Shown: positions 18,123 to 27,462 of the stretch, piece by piece
Numbering within the stretch: position 1 is the first letter of the stretch
Layout: the number at the start of each line of letters is the position of its first letter
NCBI GenBank assembly: GCA_902598405.1
Contig: CACKBQ010000008.1
Location: 1 to 56,771, forward strand
Direction: 5' to 3'
DNA: 56,771 bases
From: an uncultured Pelagibacteraceae bacterium
Lineage (GTDB): Bacteria > Pseudomonadota > Alphaproteobacteria > Pelagibacterales > AG-422-B15
The notes under the pieces: generated by a model
What the model saw: the letters and a program-made list of their open reading frames with translations, nothing else
Databases searched by the model: none
Told to the model about the DNA's origin: nothing
Position numbers and translations under genes: made by a program

Positions 18123-19105
18123 GTTGACCTTATCTGTAAGAGCATTTCCTCAACTTTCTCAATTGATGTCTCGGGTAAAACCCCGTGTCCTAAATTGAAA
18201 ATATGTGGTCTTTCGCTAAAAGCAAACAATATTTCTTCAATCTTCTGACTAAGATTTTGAGAGTCTTTTAATAGGTGTCTAGGATCTAGATTTCCTTGAA
18301 AAACAATTTTATCATTTAGCTCATTAATTTTATCTAAAGGAAAATTATAGTCTAAGGTAATACAGTCAAGCTTATCTATGTTTGAATATTTTTTATAACA
18401 TGCAAGATTAGTGTTTCTAGGAAAGCCGATAATAGGAATATTTTTTATTTTTTTTATACTCTCAATAATTTTTTTTGTAGGTTGAACGCACCATTTGTTG
18501 AACTGTTCGTCATTCAAATATCCTGCTGCTGATTCAAATATTTGAAAAGCATCAATCCCACAATCAATTTGCATTTCTGCATGTTGAATAATCGCACGTG
18601 TCATTTGCTCGATTAAATTGTCTATTTGTGGAGTCTTTTTTTCAATATCTTCGAATTTTAGATTTTGACGTTCATTTTTTTCATATAAACAATAAAACAG
18701 TGTCGTCCATACTCCGCCAGCAAACCCTATTAAGGGGACATCTGTATTTTCTTTAATTTTATTTATTCCTGTTGCAAGAGGTAGGGTTTTTTCAGGATTA
18801 TAATTTATGTTCTCATTAAACTTTATTGCTGGACCCTGCCCTTCGATAAAACTAACAGTTGAGCCTGCAGCAAAAGGGGTTATTAAAATGTCTGAAAACA
18901 CAATACAGGCATCCATGTCGTATCTGTTTACAGGCTGAAGTGAAACTTCAAGTATTGCCATGGGATCAAGAAACATATCCATAAGGTTTGCAAATTGTTT
19001 TCTGATACTTATATATTCAGGCAAGTGTCTTCCCGCTTGTCTCATTAACCAAACTGGTGTTGGGCTTGTTTTTTGTCCCTTAAGTGTATCTATAAATATA
19101 CTCAT
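18119..19105 (-). CDS. hemE: Uroporphyrinogen decarboxylase
   Basis: The 328-residue TIM-barrel enzyme converts uroporphyrinogen III to coproporphyrinogen III. TPVWLMRQAGRHLPEY is the first signature, with substrate-binding Arg and Asp residues (CIVFSDIL). FNLGHGVLPETSIE is the C-terminal one. It is slightly short at the N-terminus compared with E. coli. Its start faces the putative origin, as hemE does in Caulobacter. Confidence 0.97.
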   Translation of the reverse strand: MSIFIDTLKGQKTSPTPVWLMRQAGRHLPEYISIRKQFANLMDMFLDPMAILEVSLQPVNRYDMDACIVFSDILITPFAAGSTVSFIEGQGPAIKFNENINYNPEKTLPLATGINKIKENTDVPLIGFAGGVWTTLFYCLYEKNERQNLKFEDIEKKTPQIDNLIEQMTRAIIQHAEMQIDCGIDAFQIFESAAGYLNDEQFNKWCVQPTKKIIESIKKIKNIPIIGFPRNTNLACYKKYSNIDKLDCITLDYNFPLDKINELNDKIVFQGNLDPRHLLKDSQNLSQKIEEILFAFSERPHIFNLGHGVLPETSIEKVEEMLLQIRST

Positions 19106-19376
19106 TATAATATATATAATTGTAGTTGTTTATGTTCCTGTGGAATTGTGTATATATAAAAAGTCACGTTTTGCCCACAATTCGATACACAGAACAATTG
19201 TTTTGAATTATATGTTTTTTAACCTTATGCACCGACGTGGAAGAAAACCCCAATATCTCTAATAGGTGAACAAAGTTTGCAAAAATTCTCAATAAAGATA
19301 GAAAAATAAGTTAAAAATTACAGATGGGCAAAGATAGTAAAAGCACTCACAGGTCATAAGGGGTTTATACAGGTTT
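19106..19376. other. Putative chromosomal replication origin (oriC)
   Basis: This 271-base spacer is the longest gene-free stretch in the window. It lies between divergent hemE and maf, exactly where gene direction flips from mostly minus to plus. It holds several DnaA-box-like 9-mers (consensus TTATNCACA). ATATACACA (19147-19155, minus strand) and TTATGCACC (19225-19233) each differ at one position. Weaker ones are TTATACAGG (19365-19373) and TTATGAACA (19375-19383). A TATATATAAT stretch at 19111-19120 could unwind. Caulobacter Cori lies beside hemE, and parAB-parS are close by, as expected near an origin. No exact DnaA box is present, so the call rests mainly on context. Confidence 0.7.
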
Positions 19377-19982
19377 ATGAACAGGGATATAATTTTAGCT
19401 TCTAAAAGTGAAACAAGAATTAAGTTGTTACGCAATGCGGGTATTGACTTTGAGGCTGTTGCTCATGGTGTAGATGAGGAAGAAGTCAAGATGTCGATGA
19501 GTAGAAATACACCCGAAGAGGTCGTAGTTAAACTTGCGGAGATGAAGGCCTTGAAGCCCTCCATATCTAATAAAAGTGCATTTGTTATTGGATCAGACCA
19601 AGGTTTGGATCTGAAAGGTGAATTAATTAATAAGGCTAGGGATAGAAATGAGGCAAAAGAACAGTTGATGAAAATGAGCGGATCTATCCACACACTCATA
19701 ACCGCCACAACAGTCGCCCATGAAAATAACATTATTTGGAAGTATGTAGACAGATCTAAAATGCATATGCGAAAGCTAAGCGAGGATCTGATAAAAGAGT
19801 ATTTAAATAAAGTCGACGACAATATTCTTGGTCTTGTAGGCGTCTATGCAATTGAGGAGGAAGGAATTAAACTTTTTGAAAATATTGGGAGTGACCTTTT
19901 TTCAATACAAGGCATATCATTAATTCAATTAACCCAGTTCCTTTGGGACAACAATCTTCTATTTGAAAAAAATGGTGCATAA
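19377..19982 (+). CDS. maf: Maf family nucleotide pyrophosphatase
   Basis: The 201-residue product opens with IILASKSETRIKLLRNAGIDF, the Maf signature. VVKLAEMKAL and FVIGSDQGLDLKGELINK contain the conserved acidic and Lys residues. The family hydrolyses modified or canonical NTPs to keep them out of nucleic acid. It is the first rightward gene after the origin and overlaps aroE by 11 bases. Confidence 0.92.
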   Translation: MNRDIILASKSETRIKLLRNAGIDFEAVAHGVDEEEVKMSMSRNTPEEVVVKLAEMKALKPSISNKSAFVIGSDQGLDLKGELINKARDRNEAKEQLMKMSGSIHTLITATTVAHENNIIWKYVDRSKMHMRKLSEDLIKEYLNKVDDNILGLVGVYAIEEEGIKLFENIGSDLFSIQGISLIQLTQFLWDNNLLFEKNGA

Positions 19983-20787
19983 AAAAACAGCAGTTATTGG
20001 AGACCCAATAGATCATAGTCTTTCACCTAAAATTCATAATCACTGGATTGAAAGCAAGAAAATGGATGTGGGCGCCTACCAAAAAATAAATGTAAAAAAA
20101 GAAAACTTTATTAGGGATGTAGATAGTTTAATAGAAGAGGGTTACTACGGTTTAAACGTTACAGTTCCTCTTAAGGAGGACGCATATAAATATTGTGATA
20201 ACACATCTGATGTTGCAAGAACCCTCAAAGCAGTCAACACGCTCATAGTAAATAAAGATGGTGTTTATGGGGATAACACCGACCCGATAGGTTTTGAAAA
20301 ATCAATAGCAAACAAAGGCCTAAATAACAAGTTGTGTTTGGTGCTTGGAGCCGGCGGATCAGCAAGGGCGATTGTGTATGCGCTAACACACATGAAGTGT
20401 GAGATTGGTATTTATAATAGAACAAGAGAAAACGCAGAGTTGCTTTGCAGTGATCTTGGTGTTGAAGCAACAGTTTTAACAGAAAAGACAATCAGTGAGT
20501 TTATTAGATCCTCACATCTGGTTGTCAACACCACAAGCTTAGGACAACAAAAAGGTGAAGAAAATAATTTAATAGATTTTAACGATCTAAATGCATCTGC
20601 GCATGTTTACGACCTTATATATAATCCAAGCAAAACAACTTTTCTAAGACATGCTGAGAAAAACGGCTGTACGGTTCAAAATGGATTGGAGATGCTAATC
20701 CATCAAGCTGCCCAGTCCTTCAATGTGTGGCACGATATAATGCCTGAAATTGATGAGGAATTAATGAGTGTATTGGGGGCTAACTAA
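19972..20787 (+). CDS. aroE: Shikimate dehydrogenase
   Basis: The 271-residue product reduces 3-dehydroshikimate with NADPH. AVIGDPIDHSLSPKIHN, NVTVPLKEDAY (catalytic Lys) and GDNTDPIGF (catalytic Asp) form the substrate site. CLVLGAGGSARAIVYAL is the NADP-binding loop. An in-frame TTG at 19963 exists, but the ATG at 19972 (MVHKKTAVIGDP) fits the family start. The stop overlaps the coaE ATG by one base. Confidence 0.96.
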   Translation: MVHKKTAVIGDPIDHSLSPKIHNHWIESKKMDVGAYQKINVKKENFIRDVDSLIEEGYYGLNVTVPLKEDAYKYCDNTSDVARTLKAVNTLIVNKDGVYGDNTDPIGFEKSIANKGLNNKLCLVLGAGGSARAIVYALTHMKCEIGIYNRTRENAELLCSDLGVEATVLTEKTISEFIRSSHLVVNTTSLGQQKGEENNLIDFNDLNASAHVYDLIYNPSKTTFLRHAEKNGCTVQNGLEMLIHQAAQSFNVWHDIMPEIDEELMSVLGAN

Positions 20788-21410
20788 TGTTGTTGGTTGG
20801 TATAACAGGATCTATTGGAATGGGAAAATCAACTGTTGCGCAAATGTTTAAAGAGCATGGTTACGGCGTTTATAATGCTGACGATACAGTTCATTATATC
20901 TACGAAAACGATGAAGAGGTCATAGAAAAAGTAGAGAGGCAGTTTCCAGGCTCAACGAAAGATGGTGTAGTTAACCGATTAGCATTACGAGATATTTTAA
21001 ATAAGGACCCTAATAAATTTAGAGATCTAGAACAAATTGTTCATCCCGTAACAAGGAAATACCAAATAATTTACATAAAAAAATTAATCGAAGAAGCAAA
21101 GATGGGTTGTGTTTTAGACATCCCATTACTCTTTGAAACCGGAGGAGAAAAATATGTGGACGTTTCTGTTGTGGTGACAGCATCTGAAGCCACACAACAA
21201 TCCAGAGTGGTGTTGGAGAGAAAAGTACCACTAGAGATTTTTAATGCTATTAAAGATCAACAAATGCCAGATAGAGACAAATTAAAAAAAGCAGATTACA
21301 TCATTTCAACCGATAACAATATTGAAGATACTAAATTAGAGGTAAAAGAAGTTGCTGCAAAAATTAAATTGATTAATCCAAAGGCGTGGAATACCTTCTT
21401 TAATCAATGA
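20787..21410 (+). CDS. coaE: Dephospho-CoA kinase
   Basis: The 207-residue P-loop kinase performs the last step of coenzyme A synthesis. VGITGSIGMGKSTVAQMF is the ATP-binding loop, YNADDTVHYIY the conserved DAD-like block, and VLDIPLLFETGGE the family motif. It lies between aroE and dnaQ in the usual alphaproteobacterial order and overlaps both slightly. Confidence 0.96.
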   Translation: MLLVGITGSIGMGKSTVAQMFKEHGYGVYNADDTVHYIYENDEEVIEKVERQFPGSTKDGVVNRLALRDILNKDPNKFRDLEQIVHPVTRKYQIIYIKKLIEEAKMGCVLDIPLLFETGGEKYVDVSVVVTASEATQQSRVVLERKVPLEIFNAIKDQQMPDRDKLKKADYIISTDNNIEDTKLEVKEVAAKIKLINPKAWNTFFNQ

Positions 21411-22117
21411 GAAAAGTCGTTCTTGATACAGAAACCACCGGACTAAGGCCTTCAGAGGGTCACAGAGTCATTGAAATTGCCGCAATAGAGATAATTGATT
21501 ATCTTCCTACTGGTAAAACATACCAACAATATATTAACCCCCAGCGAGATGTGCCGGACTCATCATTTAAGGTACATGGCTTGAGCTACGAATTTTTAAA
21601 AGACAAGCCTTTATTTGAGCATATTGTATCAGAGTTCTTAGAATTTTTAGGCGCAGATCCAATTATTGCTCACAATGTGGACTTCGATGTTGGCTTCTTA
21701 AATTACGAGCTTAACACTTGTGGTAAAGAATCCCTTAAAAATGATAAAATTGATACTGTCTCGATTGCTAGAGAAAAATTTCCTGGCCAGAGTGTTTCAC
21801 TGGATGCGCTTTGTAAAAGATTTGCAATTGATAACAAGCAGAGAGAAAAACATTCAGCTACTATTGATACCGAGCTCTTAGCTCGTGTGTACATAGAACT
21901 AATGGATGCTCGCGAACTAAGCCTGGATCTAAGCACCAAGTCAGTAACAGTCAAATCCACCACTTCTTTTGACACTGAAAAGATCAAGAATAGAAATTTA
22001 ACACCTCGGATTTCTGATCAAGAAAAAAAATTGCATGAAGAATTTATTCAAACACTAGGTGAGCACTCTATTTGGAAAAAAATTAATGAATCTAAAAACA
22101 ATCAAACGAGTGAATAA
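21407..22117 (+). CDS. dnaQ: DNA polymerase III epsilon subunit (proofreading exonuclease)
   Basis: The 236-residue DEDDh 3'-5' exonuclease removes misincorporated bases in the replicase core. VLDTETTGL gives the first Asp/Glu pair, HNVDFDVGFLNYEL the next Asp, and EKHSATIDTELLARVYIEL the final His and Asp. The C-terminal tail is the alpha-subunit binding region. The 3' end overlaps the next gene by 32 bases. Confidence 0.95.
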   Translation: MRKVVLDTETTGLRPSEGHRVIEIAAIEIIDYLPTGKTYQQYINPQRDVPDSSFKVHGLSYEFLKDKPLFEHIVSEFLEFLGADPIIAHNVDFDVGFLNYELNTCGKESLKNDKIDTVSIAREKFPGQSVSLDALCKRFAIDNKQREKHSATIDTELLARVYIELMDARELSLDLSTKSVTVKSTTSFDTEKIKNRNLTPRISDQEKKLHEEFIQTLGEHSIWKKINESKNNQTSE

Positions 22118-22922
22118 CAAAATTAATCTTACTCCTAGCGATAACGGCAATTATCAAAAAGTACCTACGCCAGCCGCATCAGTATTGCTTATACGAGATA
22201 CCAAACATCTGATAGAAGTGTTTATGATTAAAAGATCAATGAAAACAAATTTTGGTGGTGTATGGGTATTTCCAGGTGGTAAAATTGATAATGAAGATAT
22301 TTCAAATAAATACTCAAAATACAGCCCCCATCTTGATGATGTCTTAGCATCAGAAAGGCTTGGATTAAAAAAAGACGGCCTTTCATATTGGGCTGCAAGT
22401 ATAAGAGAGTGCTTTGAGGAAAGTGGAATTCTTCTTGCAAATAAAAAGGGAGTAAATTTAAAAAATACCGTTCTAAACAACGATGATATTAAAACAATAG
22501 ATCAATACAAAAGAAAAATTTTACAAGGTGAAAATATTTTTTATGAAATGATAGATATTTTAAATTTAGAATTAGCAACAAATGAACTTGCATATATTTC
22601 ACACTGGGTTACTCCAAAAATAGAGAAAAGAAGATACAGTACTAGATTTTTTATTGCCCGCACGACCGATCAGGTAGCCGTACACGATGGCGTGGAGGGA
22701 GTTGAAAGCAAATGGATTAATCCAGAGGAAGCTCTTCAACAGTTTAAGGCTGGTCATTTTCCTATGATTATGCCAACAATTAAAAATCTTGAAATGATTT
22801 GTGGTTTTGCTAATACTTCTGAGCTTTTATCTTTTATGAACAATAAAGATAAAAATGATATACCAAACGTAGAACCAGTTTTTGAGATTGTTGATGGTGA
22901 ACCTAAACTAATTAGTTACTAG
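22086..22922 (+). CDS. NUDIX hydrolase
   Basis: The 278-residue product contains a NUDIX box split by an insertion: GGVWVFPGGKID, then about 30 residues, then AASIRECFEESGIL. The REcxEExG core binds the metal. This layout resembles the larger NUDT19-like hydrolases, which cleave CoA-type or nucleotide diphosphates, but the substrate cannot be read from sequence. An upstream in-frame GTG (22059) lies deeper in dnaQ; I prefer the ATG at 22086. Its stop shares CTAG with the convergent secB stop. Confidence 0.85.
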   Translation: MNLKTIKRVNNKINLTPSDNGNYQKVPTPAASVLLIRDTKHLIEVFMIKRSMKTNFGGVWVFPGGKIDNEDISNKYSKYSPHLDDVLASERLGLKKDGLSYWAASIRECFEESGILLANKKGVNLKNTVLNNDDIKTIDQYKRKILQGENIFYEMIDILNLELATNELAYISHWVTPKIEKRRYSTRFFIARTTDQVAVHDGVEGVESKWINPEEALQQFKAGHFPMIMPTIKNLEMICGFANTSELLSFMNNKDKNDIPNVEPVFEIVDGEPKLISY

Positions 22923-23341
22923 TTTTGACCTTTTTTTTTCTTATAAAGTTCAGCAAAATTTACGGGATCTAACATCAGTGGTGGCAAAGAACCGTCAGCA
23001 TGTAGATCATAAATAATTCTTCTTGCAAATGGGAAAAGTATTCTTGGACATTCAACTAACAAATAAGCTTCTTTAATGTCGTCTGTCAAATTCTCAATCT
23101 CAAATAAGCCAATATATTTAAGATCGACAATATATAAATTATCATCACCACGTTTAGCTCCAATATTTATTTGTAATTCAACTTCATAAATATCAGTGCC
23201 TTTGCGGTTCTGAGCCTTTACGTCAACGTTTGCGTTGATAGTTGGTCTATCACTTCCAGGTTGAAATGATCCTGGTCCATTTGGATTTTCAAAAGATAAG
23301 TCTCTAATGAATTGTGTGACAATTTTTGATTTCACATCCAT
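22919..23341 (-). CDS. secB: Protein-export chaperone SecB
   Basis: The 140-residue product holds precursor proteins unfolded and hands them to SecA. QFIRDLSFENPNGPGSFQ is the family opening, and LLVECPRILFPFARRIIYDLHADGSLPPLMLDPVNFAELY the highly conserved C-terminal half (cited from several blocks). It overlaps fxsA by one base. The porin in this window is a likely client. Confidence 0.97.
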   Translation of the reverse strand: MDVKSKIVTQFIRDLSFENPNGPGSFQPGSDRPTINANVDVKAQNRKGTDIYEVELQINIGAKRGDDNLYIVDLKYIGLFEIENLTDDIKEAYLLVECPRILFPFARRIIYDLHADGSLPPLMLDPVNFAELYKKKKGQN

Positions 23342-23775
23342 TACTTTTTTTCCTCATCATCAATTTCAATGTAATCACCCTCAATAGTCGAGTCATGCTG
23401 ATTATTTTGATTACCATATCGATAAAGCATATAACTTGCTACAAACTTAATAAAAATTATTCTTGAGACTGGTACCAACCCTAAGAAACCCAAAGCATCA
23501 GTAAAAAAACCTGGTGTGATTAATAAAATACCTGAAATTAGAATAACAAGTCCTTCAAACATAGTTTGAACAGGTGCTTCAAGGTTTTGCAATTGAGAGG
23601 CTAATTTCTGAAATGTACTAATACCTTGCTGGCGGACAAAGAATACACCAACTATAGCTGTAAGAAATATTAGCATAATTGTATAAAAGGAACCAATAAT
23701 GCTCCCAATTTCAATAAATAAGCTAATTTCAATGATCGGAATAAGTATGAAAATTGCAATAAATAAAAAAAACAA
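23341..23775 (-). CDS. FxsA family membrane protein
   Basis: The 144-residue product has hydrophobic segments at about residues 2-20, 25-45 and 70-100. LIPIIEISLFIEIGSIIG and GILLITPGFFTDALGFLGLVP are the FxsA signature blocks. It is an inner-membrane protein; E. coli FxsA overexpression relieves phage T7 exclusion by F, but its normal role is unclear. The start read here is a TTG at 23775. No ATG lies in a plausible position, so the exact start is uncertain. Confidence 0.82.
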   Translation of the reverse strand: MFFLFIAIFILIPIIEISLFIEIGSIIGSFYTIMLIFLTAIVGVFFVRQQGISTFQKLASQLQNLEAPVQTMFEGLVILISGILLITPGFFTDALGFLGLVPVSRIIFIKFVASYMLYRYGNQNNQHDSTIEGDYIEIDDEEKK

Positions 23776-23825
23776 AATAAAAAGTAAATGTTGAAAGTTT
23801 AGTTTAAATCCCTAAATAAGGATTC

Positions 23826-23831
23826 TATAAT
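23826..23831 (+). promoter_or_regulatory. -10 element of the Tim44-like gene
   Basis: An exact TATAAT ends 10 bases before the ATG at 23842. It gives an expected leader of only a few bases. No good -35 is visible. Confidence 0.5.
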
Positions 23832-23841
23832 ATTTAAATAA

Positions 23842-24456
23842 ATGAGTGAAGCATTTCAGTACATAGACATTTTGATTCTAGCAATTATTGCTGGCATTGT
23901 CCTTCTGCGTCTTAGAAGCGTCCTAGGAAGACGTACTGGTCACGAAAAAACCGACAAAACCTCATATAATTATGAGACACCACAAACTTCTAAAGAGGAA
24001 AAAGTCATTCCAATTGAACCAAAAACTTCATCTAGTGCGCGCGAGGACGGTTGGTTTAATAATGACGATTTTTTACGTGGTGCAGCGAACGCCTATGAAA
24101 CTATTGTTACGAATTTCGAGAACGGCAACAAAGATGCATTAAAGCCTCTACTTTCTGACGATGTATTAAATAGTTTTTCTACAGTTATTGATGAAAGAAA
24201 TAGTAAAAATGAAACAGTGGAATTTAATTTTATAGGAATTGAAAAGTCAGAGATTGTTCACAAAGATTTAAAGAATAATCCAATGGAGGTGACAGTTAGA
24301 TTTATATCAGAAATGATCACCTGTATTAAAAACAATAAGGACGAAGTTATTTCAGGCAGCTTGAATCAAGTTCAAAAAATTACTGATGTTTGGACATTTG
24401 AAAAAATAAAAGATAAAAAAAGTTCAAACTGGCTGTTAGCAGCGACTTCCGATTAA
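23842..24456 (+). CDS. Tim44/TimA domain protein
   Basis: The 204-residue product has an N-terminal membrane helix (IDILILAIIAGIVLLRLRSVLGRRTG). A charged low-complexity linker follows, then a Tim44-like domain from about residue 75 (FLRGAANAYETIVTNFENGNKDALKPLLSDDVLNSF). Alphaproteobacteria carry such TimA proteins near secB and fxsA. By relation to mitochondrial Tim44 they may dock chaperones at the inner membrane. The function in bacteria is not settled. Confidence 0.85.
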   Translation: MSEAFQYIDILILAIIAGIVLLRLRSVLGRRTGHEKTDKTSYNYETPQTSKEEKVIPIEPKTSSSAREDGWFNNDDFLRGAANAYETIVTNFENGNKDALKPLLSDDVLNSFSTVIDERNSKNETVEFNFIGIEKSEIVHKDLKNNPMEVTVRFISEMITCIKNNKDEVISGSLNQVQKITDVWTFEKIKDKKSSNWLLAATSD

Positions 24457-24881
24457 TCAATTAAATATTTATTCAATTTTGATCTAATATCATCTGGAAT
24501 AGTCTCGGACTTCATACTTTTTTGATTAGTGTTGACCCAAGTAATAATTGCCGAATTTAAAACTTCGTCTGAACCTGTTTTATATATTTCTTGCATGAAT
24601 GTCATGCTTGAGTTTCCAAGTTTTTTTACGCCCGTGTAAACCTCAAGCTGATCATTTAGTCTTGCAGGACTTTTAAAATCCATTTGAACACCAACAGTAT
24701 GAAAATCATTGTTCGTATTATTTACATATTCATTTTGATCGAAACAATCTTCAAGCATTTCACTTAAAGAAATATCAAAATATGTTAGGTAATGAGAGTT
24801 GTAGACTATTCTTTGACAATCAACTTCTGAATAACGTACTTTTATTTTATTTAAATGAGTCTTTTTAGTTTTTAATGACAT
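24453..24881 (-). CDS. Hotdog-fold acyl-CoA thioesterase (YbgC/4HBT type)
   Basis: The 142-residue product has KVRYSEVDCQRIVYNSHYLTYFD. This is the 4HBT active-site block in which a conserved Asp precedes a Y/HN-x-x-Y helix. FKSPARLNDQLEVY is a later family block. It probably hydrolyses acyl-CoA; the chain length is unknown. It ends in a TTAA shared with the convergent Tim44-like gene and starts 5 bases after the hslU stop. Confidence 0.82.
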   Translation of the reverse strand: MSLKTKKTHLNKIKVRYSEVDCQRIVYNSHYLTYFDISLSEMLEDCFDQNEYVNNTNNDFHTVGVQMDFKSPARLNDQLEVYTGVKKLGNSSMTFMQEIYKTGSDEVLNSAIITWVNTNQKSMKSETIPDDIRSKLNKYLID

Positions 24882-24886
24882 ATAAA

Positions 24887-26191
24887 TTAAAGAATAAATT
24901 TAGAAAGATCTGTATCTTTCGATAATTCATTTACATTATCTTTCACATAGTTTGCATCAATTGTAATTTTTTCTCCACTTTTATCAGCTGCAGAAAAACT
25001 TATATCTTCTAATACTCTCTCAAGAATTGTATGTAAACGACGAGCTCCAATATTCTCAATAGTTGAGTTAATGTCTACAGCCAAGGTTGCTATTGCATCA
25101 ATTCCATCTTCGCTAAAATTAATTTTTACATCTTCAGTACCCATAAGCGCCTCATACTGTTTTATCAAGCTATACTTGGGTTCTGTTAAGATACGTTTAA
25201 AGTCTTCCTGTGAAAGTGCTTTGAGATTTACCCTTATTGGTAGTCTACCCTGTAATTCTGGCAATAGATCTGATGGCTTAGATAGCTGAAATGCCCCAGA
25301 AGCTATAAAAAGTATATGATCAGTTTTGATCGTTCCATGTTTCGTATTAACAGTGGTTCCCTCAATTAAAGGCAACAGATCTCTTTGTACCCCTTCTCTT
25401 GAAACGTCACCACCAACTCTTTCACTTCTTGCACAAACTTTGTCTATTTCATCTATAAATACAATTCCATTATCCTCTACAGCTTTTTTTGCCTCGTTTA
25501 CAATTTGGTCACTATCAATGAGTTTATCTGATTCTTCATTAACAAGGATCTCGTAAGAGTCGGCAACTGTTGTTTTCTTCTTTTTAGTTTTTGGTCCCAT
25601 AGCTTTACCAAGCATATCATTAAGGTTTATCATTCCTATACCCGCACCCTGTCCACCTTGAAGATCAATTGTCGGAAATGATCCAGTGTCTTGAACAGCT
25701 ATTTCGATTTCCTTTTCATTGAGTTCGTTATTTCTGAGTTTTTTTCTAAAACTTTCTCGTGTTGCAGGTCCTGAACCTGGCCCAACTAAAGCATCTAGTA
25801 CTCGTTCTTCAGCAGCTAATTGTGCTTTTGCTTTGACTTCTTTTCTTTTTATTTCACGAACCATTGTAATTGATATCTCAATTAAATCGCGAACAATAGA
25901 CTCTACATCTCTACCTACATATCCCACTTCTGTAAATTTTGTCGCTTCAACTTTTATAAAGGGTGCTTGTGCTAATTTTGAAAGCCTTCTAGAAATTTCA
26001 GTTTTACCAATTCCAGTAGGACCAATCATTAAAATGTTTTTTGGAAGAACTTCTTCTCTCATATCTTCAGGTAATTGCTGGCGTCGCCAACGATTCCTCA
26101 ATGCGATGGCTACAGATTTTTTTGCATCATCTTGGCCAATAATATATCTATCGAGTTCGGAAACAATTTCTCTTGGTGAAAACGCTTGCAT
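24887..26191 (-). CDS. hslU: ATP-dependent protease ATPase subunit HslU
   Basis: The 434-residue AAA+ unfoldase feeds substrates to HslV. It opens with [21 protein letters not shown], has Walker A in [16 protein letters not shown] and Walker B in [28 protein letters not shown] is the pore-loop block (GYVG). The C-terminus DLSKFIL is the tail that docks in HslV. It follows hslV by three bases. Confidence 0.98.
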   Translation of the reverse strand: MQAFSPREIVSELDRYIIGQDDAKKSVAIALRNRWRRQQLPEDMREEVLPKNILMIGPTGIGKTEISRRLSKLAQAPFIKVEATKFTEVGYVGRDVESIVRDLIEISITMVREIKRKEVKAKAQLAAEERVLDALVGPGSGPATRESFRKKLRNNELNEKEIEIAVQDTGSFPTIDLQGGQGAGIGMINLNDMLGKAMGPKTKKKKTTVADSYEILVNEESDKLIDSDQIVNEAKKAVEDNGIVFIDEIDKVCARSERVGGDVSREGVQRDLLPLIEGTTVNTKHGTIKTDHILFIASGAFQLSKPSDLLPELQGRLPIRVNLKALSQEDFKRILTEPKYSLIKQYEALMGTEDVKINFSEDGIDAIATLAVDINSTIENIGARRLHTILERVLEDISFSAADKSGEKITIDANYVKDNVNELSKDTDLSKFIL

Positions 26192-26194
26192 TAT

Positions 26195-26746
26195 TTAGTA
26201 CTCAATTTTTTCAAGTGTTACATTGCTGTTTGTAAAAACGCAAATTTCGCCAGCAATTTTTAGTGATTTTAAAGCAATTTCTTCAGCGGTAAGATCAGTA
26301 TCAATCAGAGCTTTAGCAGCTGATAGTGCATAATTTCCTCCACTACCAATTCCTATGATCGACCCTTCAGGGTCTAACACATCACCCATTCCAGTAATGA
26401 GGAGTGATGTAGAAGAGTCAGCTACAGTTAGAAGTGCTTCAAGTCGCCTTAAATATTTGTCGGTACGCCAATCTTTTGCTAGTTCGACACAGGCCCTAGT
26501 AAGCTGCTTAGGATGCTTTTCGAGCTTCGCCTCCAGTCTTTCAAATAAAGTAAATGCATCTGCAGTCGCTCCGGCAAAACCTGCGATAACACCACCATCA
26601 CCTATTTTTCTAACCTTTTGGGCTGTACCCTTAATGACTGTATTTCCAAGACTGACTTGTCCGTCTCCAGCGACAACTACCTGATTGCCTTTTCTTACAC
26701 TAATAATAGTTGTGCCGTGCCATGATTGACTTTGTTGATTTTCCAT
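26195..26746 (-). CDS. hslV: ATP-dependent protease subunit HslV
   Basis: The 183-residue proteasome-like peptidase has [28 protein letters not shown]. Thr12 becomes the N-terminal nucleophile after removal of an 11-residue propeptide. [16 protein letters not shown] is also conserved. It forms a double hexamer with HslU on both ends. Its upstream region has a candidate heat-shock promoter. Confidence 0.97.
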   Translation of the reverse strand: MENQQSQSWHGTTIISVRKGNQVVVAGDGQVSLGNTVIKGTAQKVRKIGDGGVIAGFAGATADAFTLFERLEAKLEKHPKQLTRACVELAKDWRTDKYLRRLEALLTVADSSTSLLITGMGDVLDPEGSIIGIGSGGNYALSAAKALIDTDLTAEEIALKSLKIAGEICVFTNSNVTLEKIEY

Positions 26747-26756
26747 ACTGATTGTT

Positions 26757-26784
26757 ATGTGGCTATTTATTTATTAACTTCAAG
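26757..26784 (-). promoter_or_regulatory. Candidate RpoH-type promoter of hslVU
   Basis: On the minus strand an exact CTTGAA (26784-26779) is followed after 16 bases by CCACATAA (26762-26755). The latter partly matches the -10 CCCCATNT. The hexamer ends 10 bases before the hslV ATG. hslVU is a heat-shock operon in most bacteria, which supports it. Confidence 0.4.
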
Positions 26785-26860
26785 CCCTGACTTTTCATTA
26801 AAAATTACATTTTTATAGATAATTCAGTGATTTATTGATAGAAACCGACTGGATTTTGTT

Positions 26861-27460
26861 ATGAGAACCGCAGAGTATAAAAGAGACACTAAAGAAACCT
26901 CCATCTCTGTCGATATCAATATCGACGGAACAGGTAAGTACGACATTAAGACTGGCATAGGATTTCTTGACCACATGCTTGAACAACTATCAAAGCACTC
27001 ACTGATTGATATGACGATAAAAGCAACAGGTGATACTCACATTGACTATCACCATACAACTGAGGATACAGGCATTGCAATTGGTGAATGTTTATCAAAA
27101 GCATTAGGTAATCGACAAGGTATTACACGTTATGCGCACTCATATATTCCCATGGATGAAACATTATCAAGAGTTGCGCTTGATCTATCAAATAGACCTT
27201 ATTTAATTTGGAAAGTACAATTTAGTGCTCCAAAAATAACTTCTTCTCAAGGTGACTTTGATACTGAATTATTTAAAGAATGGTTCCAAGCTTTTGCACA
27301 AGCAAGCGGAACAACATTACATGTGGAAAATATTTATGGAGAAAACAACCATCATATTATTGAATCTTGCTTTAAGGCTTTGGCAAGAAGTTTAAGAAAT
27401 GCTGTTGCGATTAACGATCGAGAGGGAATGAACATTCCTTCTACCAAAGGACAACTTTAA
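26861..27460 (+). CDS. hisB: Imidazoleglycerol-phosphate dehydratase
   Basis: The 199-residue single-function dehydratase (no phosphatase domain) catalyses the sixth step of histidine synthesis. [30 protein letters not shown] and [16 protein letters not shown] provide the manganese-binding His clusters. It is the first gene of a forward run of ten genes and starts 114 bases from the divergent hslV. Confidence 0.97.
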   Translation: MRTAEYKRDTKETSISVDINIDGTGKYDIKTGIGFLDHMLEQLSKHSLIDMTIKATGDTHIDYHHTTEDTGIAIGECLSKALGNRQGITRYAHSYIPMDETLSRVALDLSNRPYLIWKVQFSAPKITSSQGDFDTELFKEWFQAFAQASGTTLHVENIYGENNHHIIESCFKALARSLRNAVAINDREGMNIPSTKGQL

Positions 27461-27462
27461 CA

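Noticed and set aside
18960-19262. A 100-codon plus-strand open frame over the hemE start and the left part of the putative origin.
   Set aside because: It is antisense to the conserved hemE N-terminus, has no recognisable domain and runs through the AT-rich origin spacer; a shadow frame.
26861-27460. HisB as truncated because it lacks a phosphatase domain.
   Set aside because: Single-function IGP dehydratase is the normal form outside enterobacteria and relatives.
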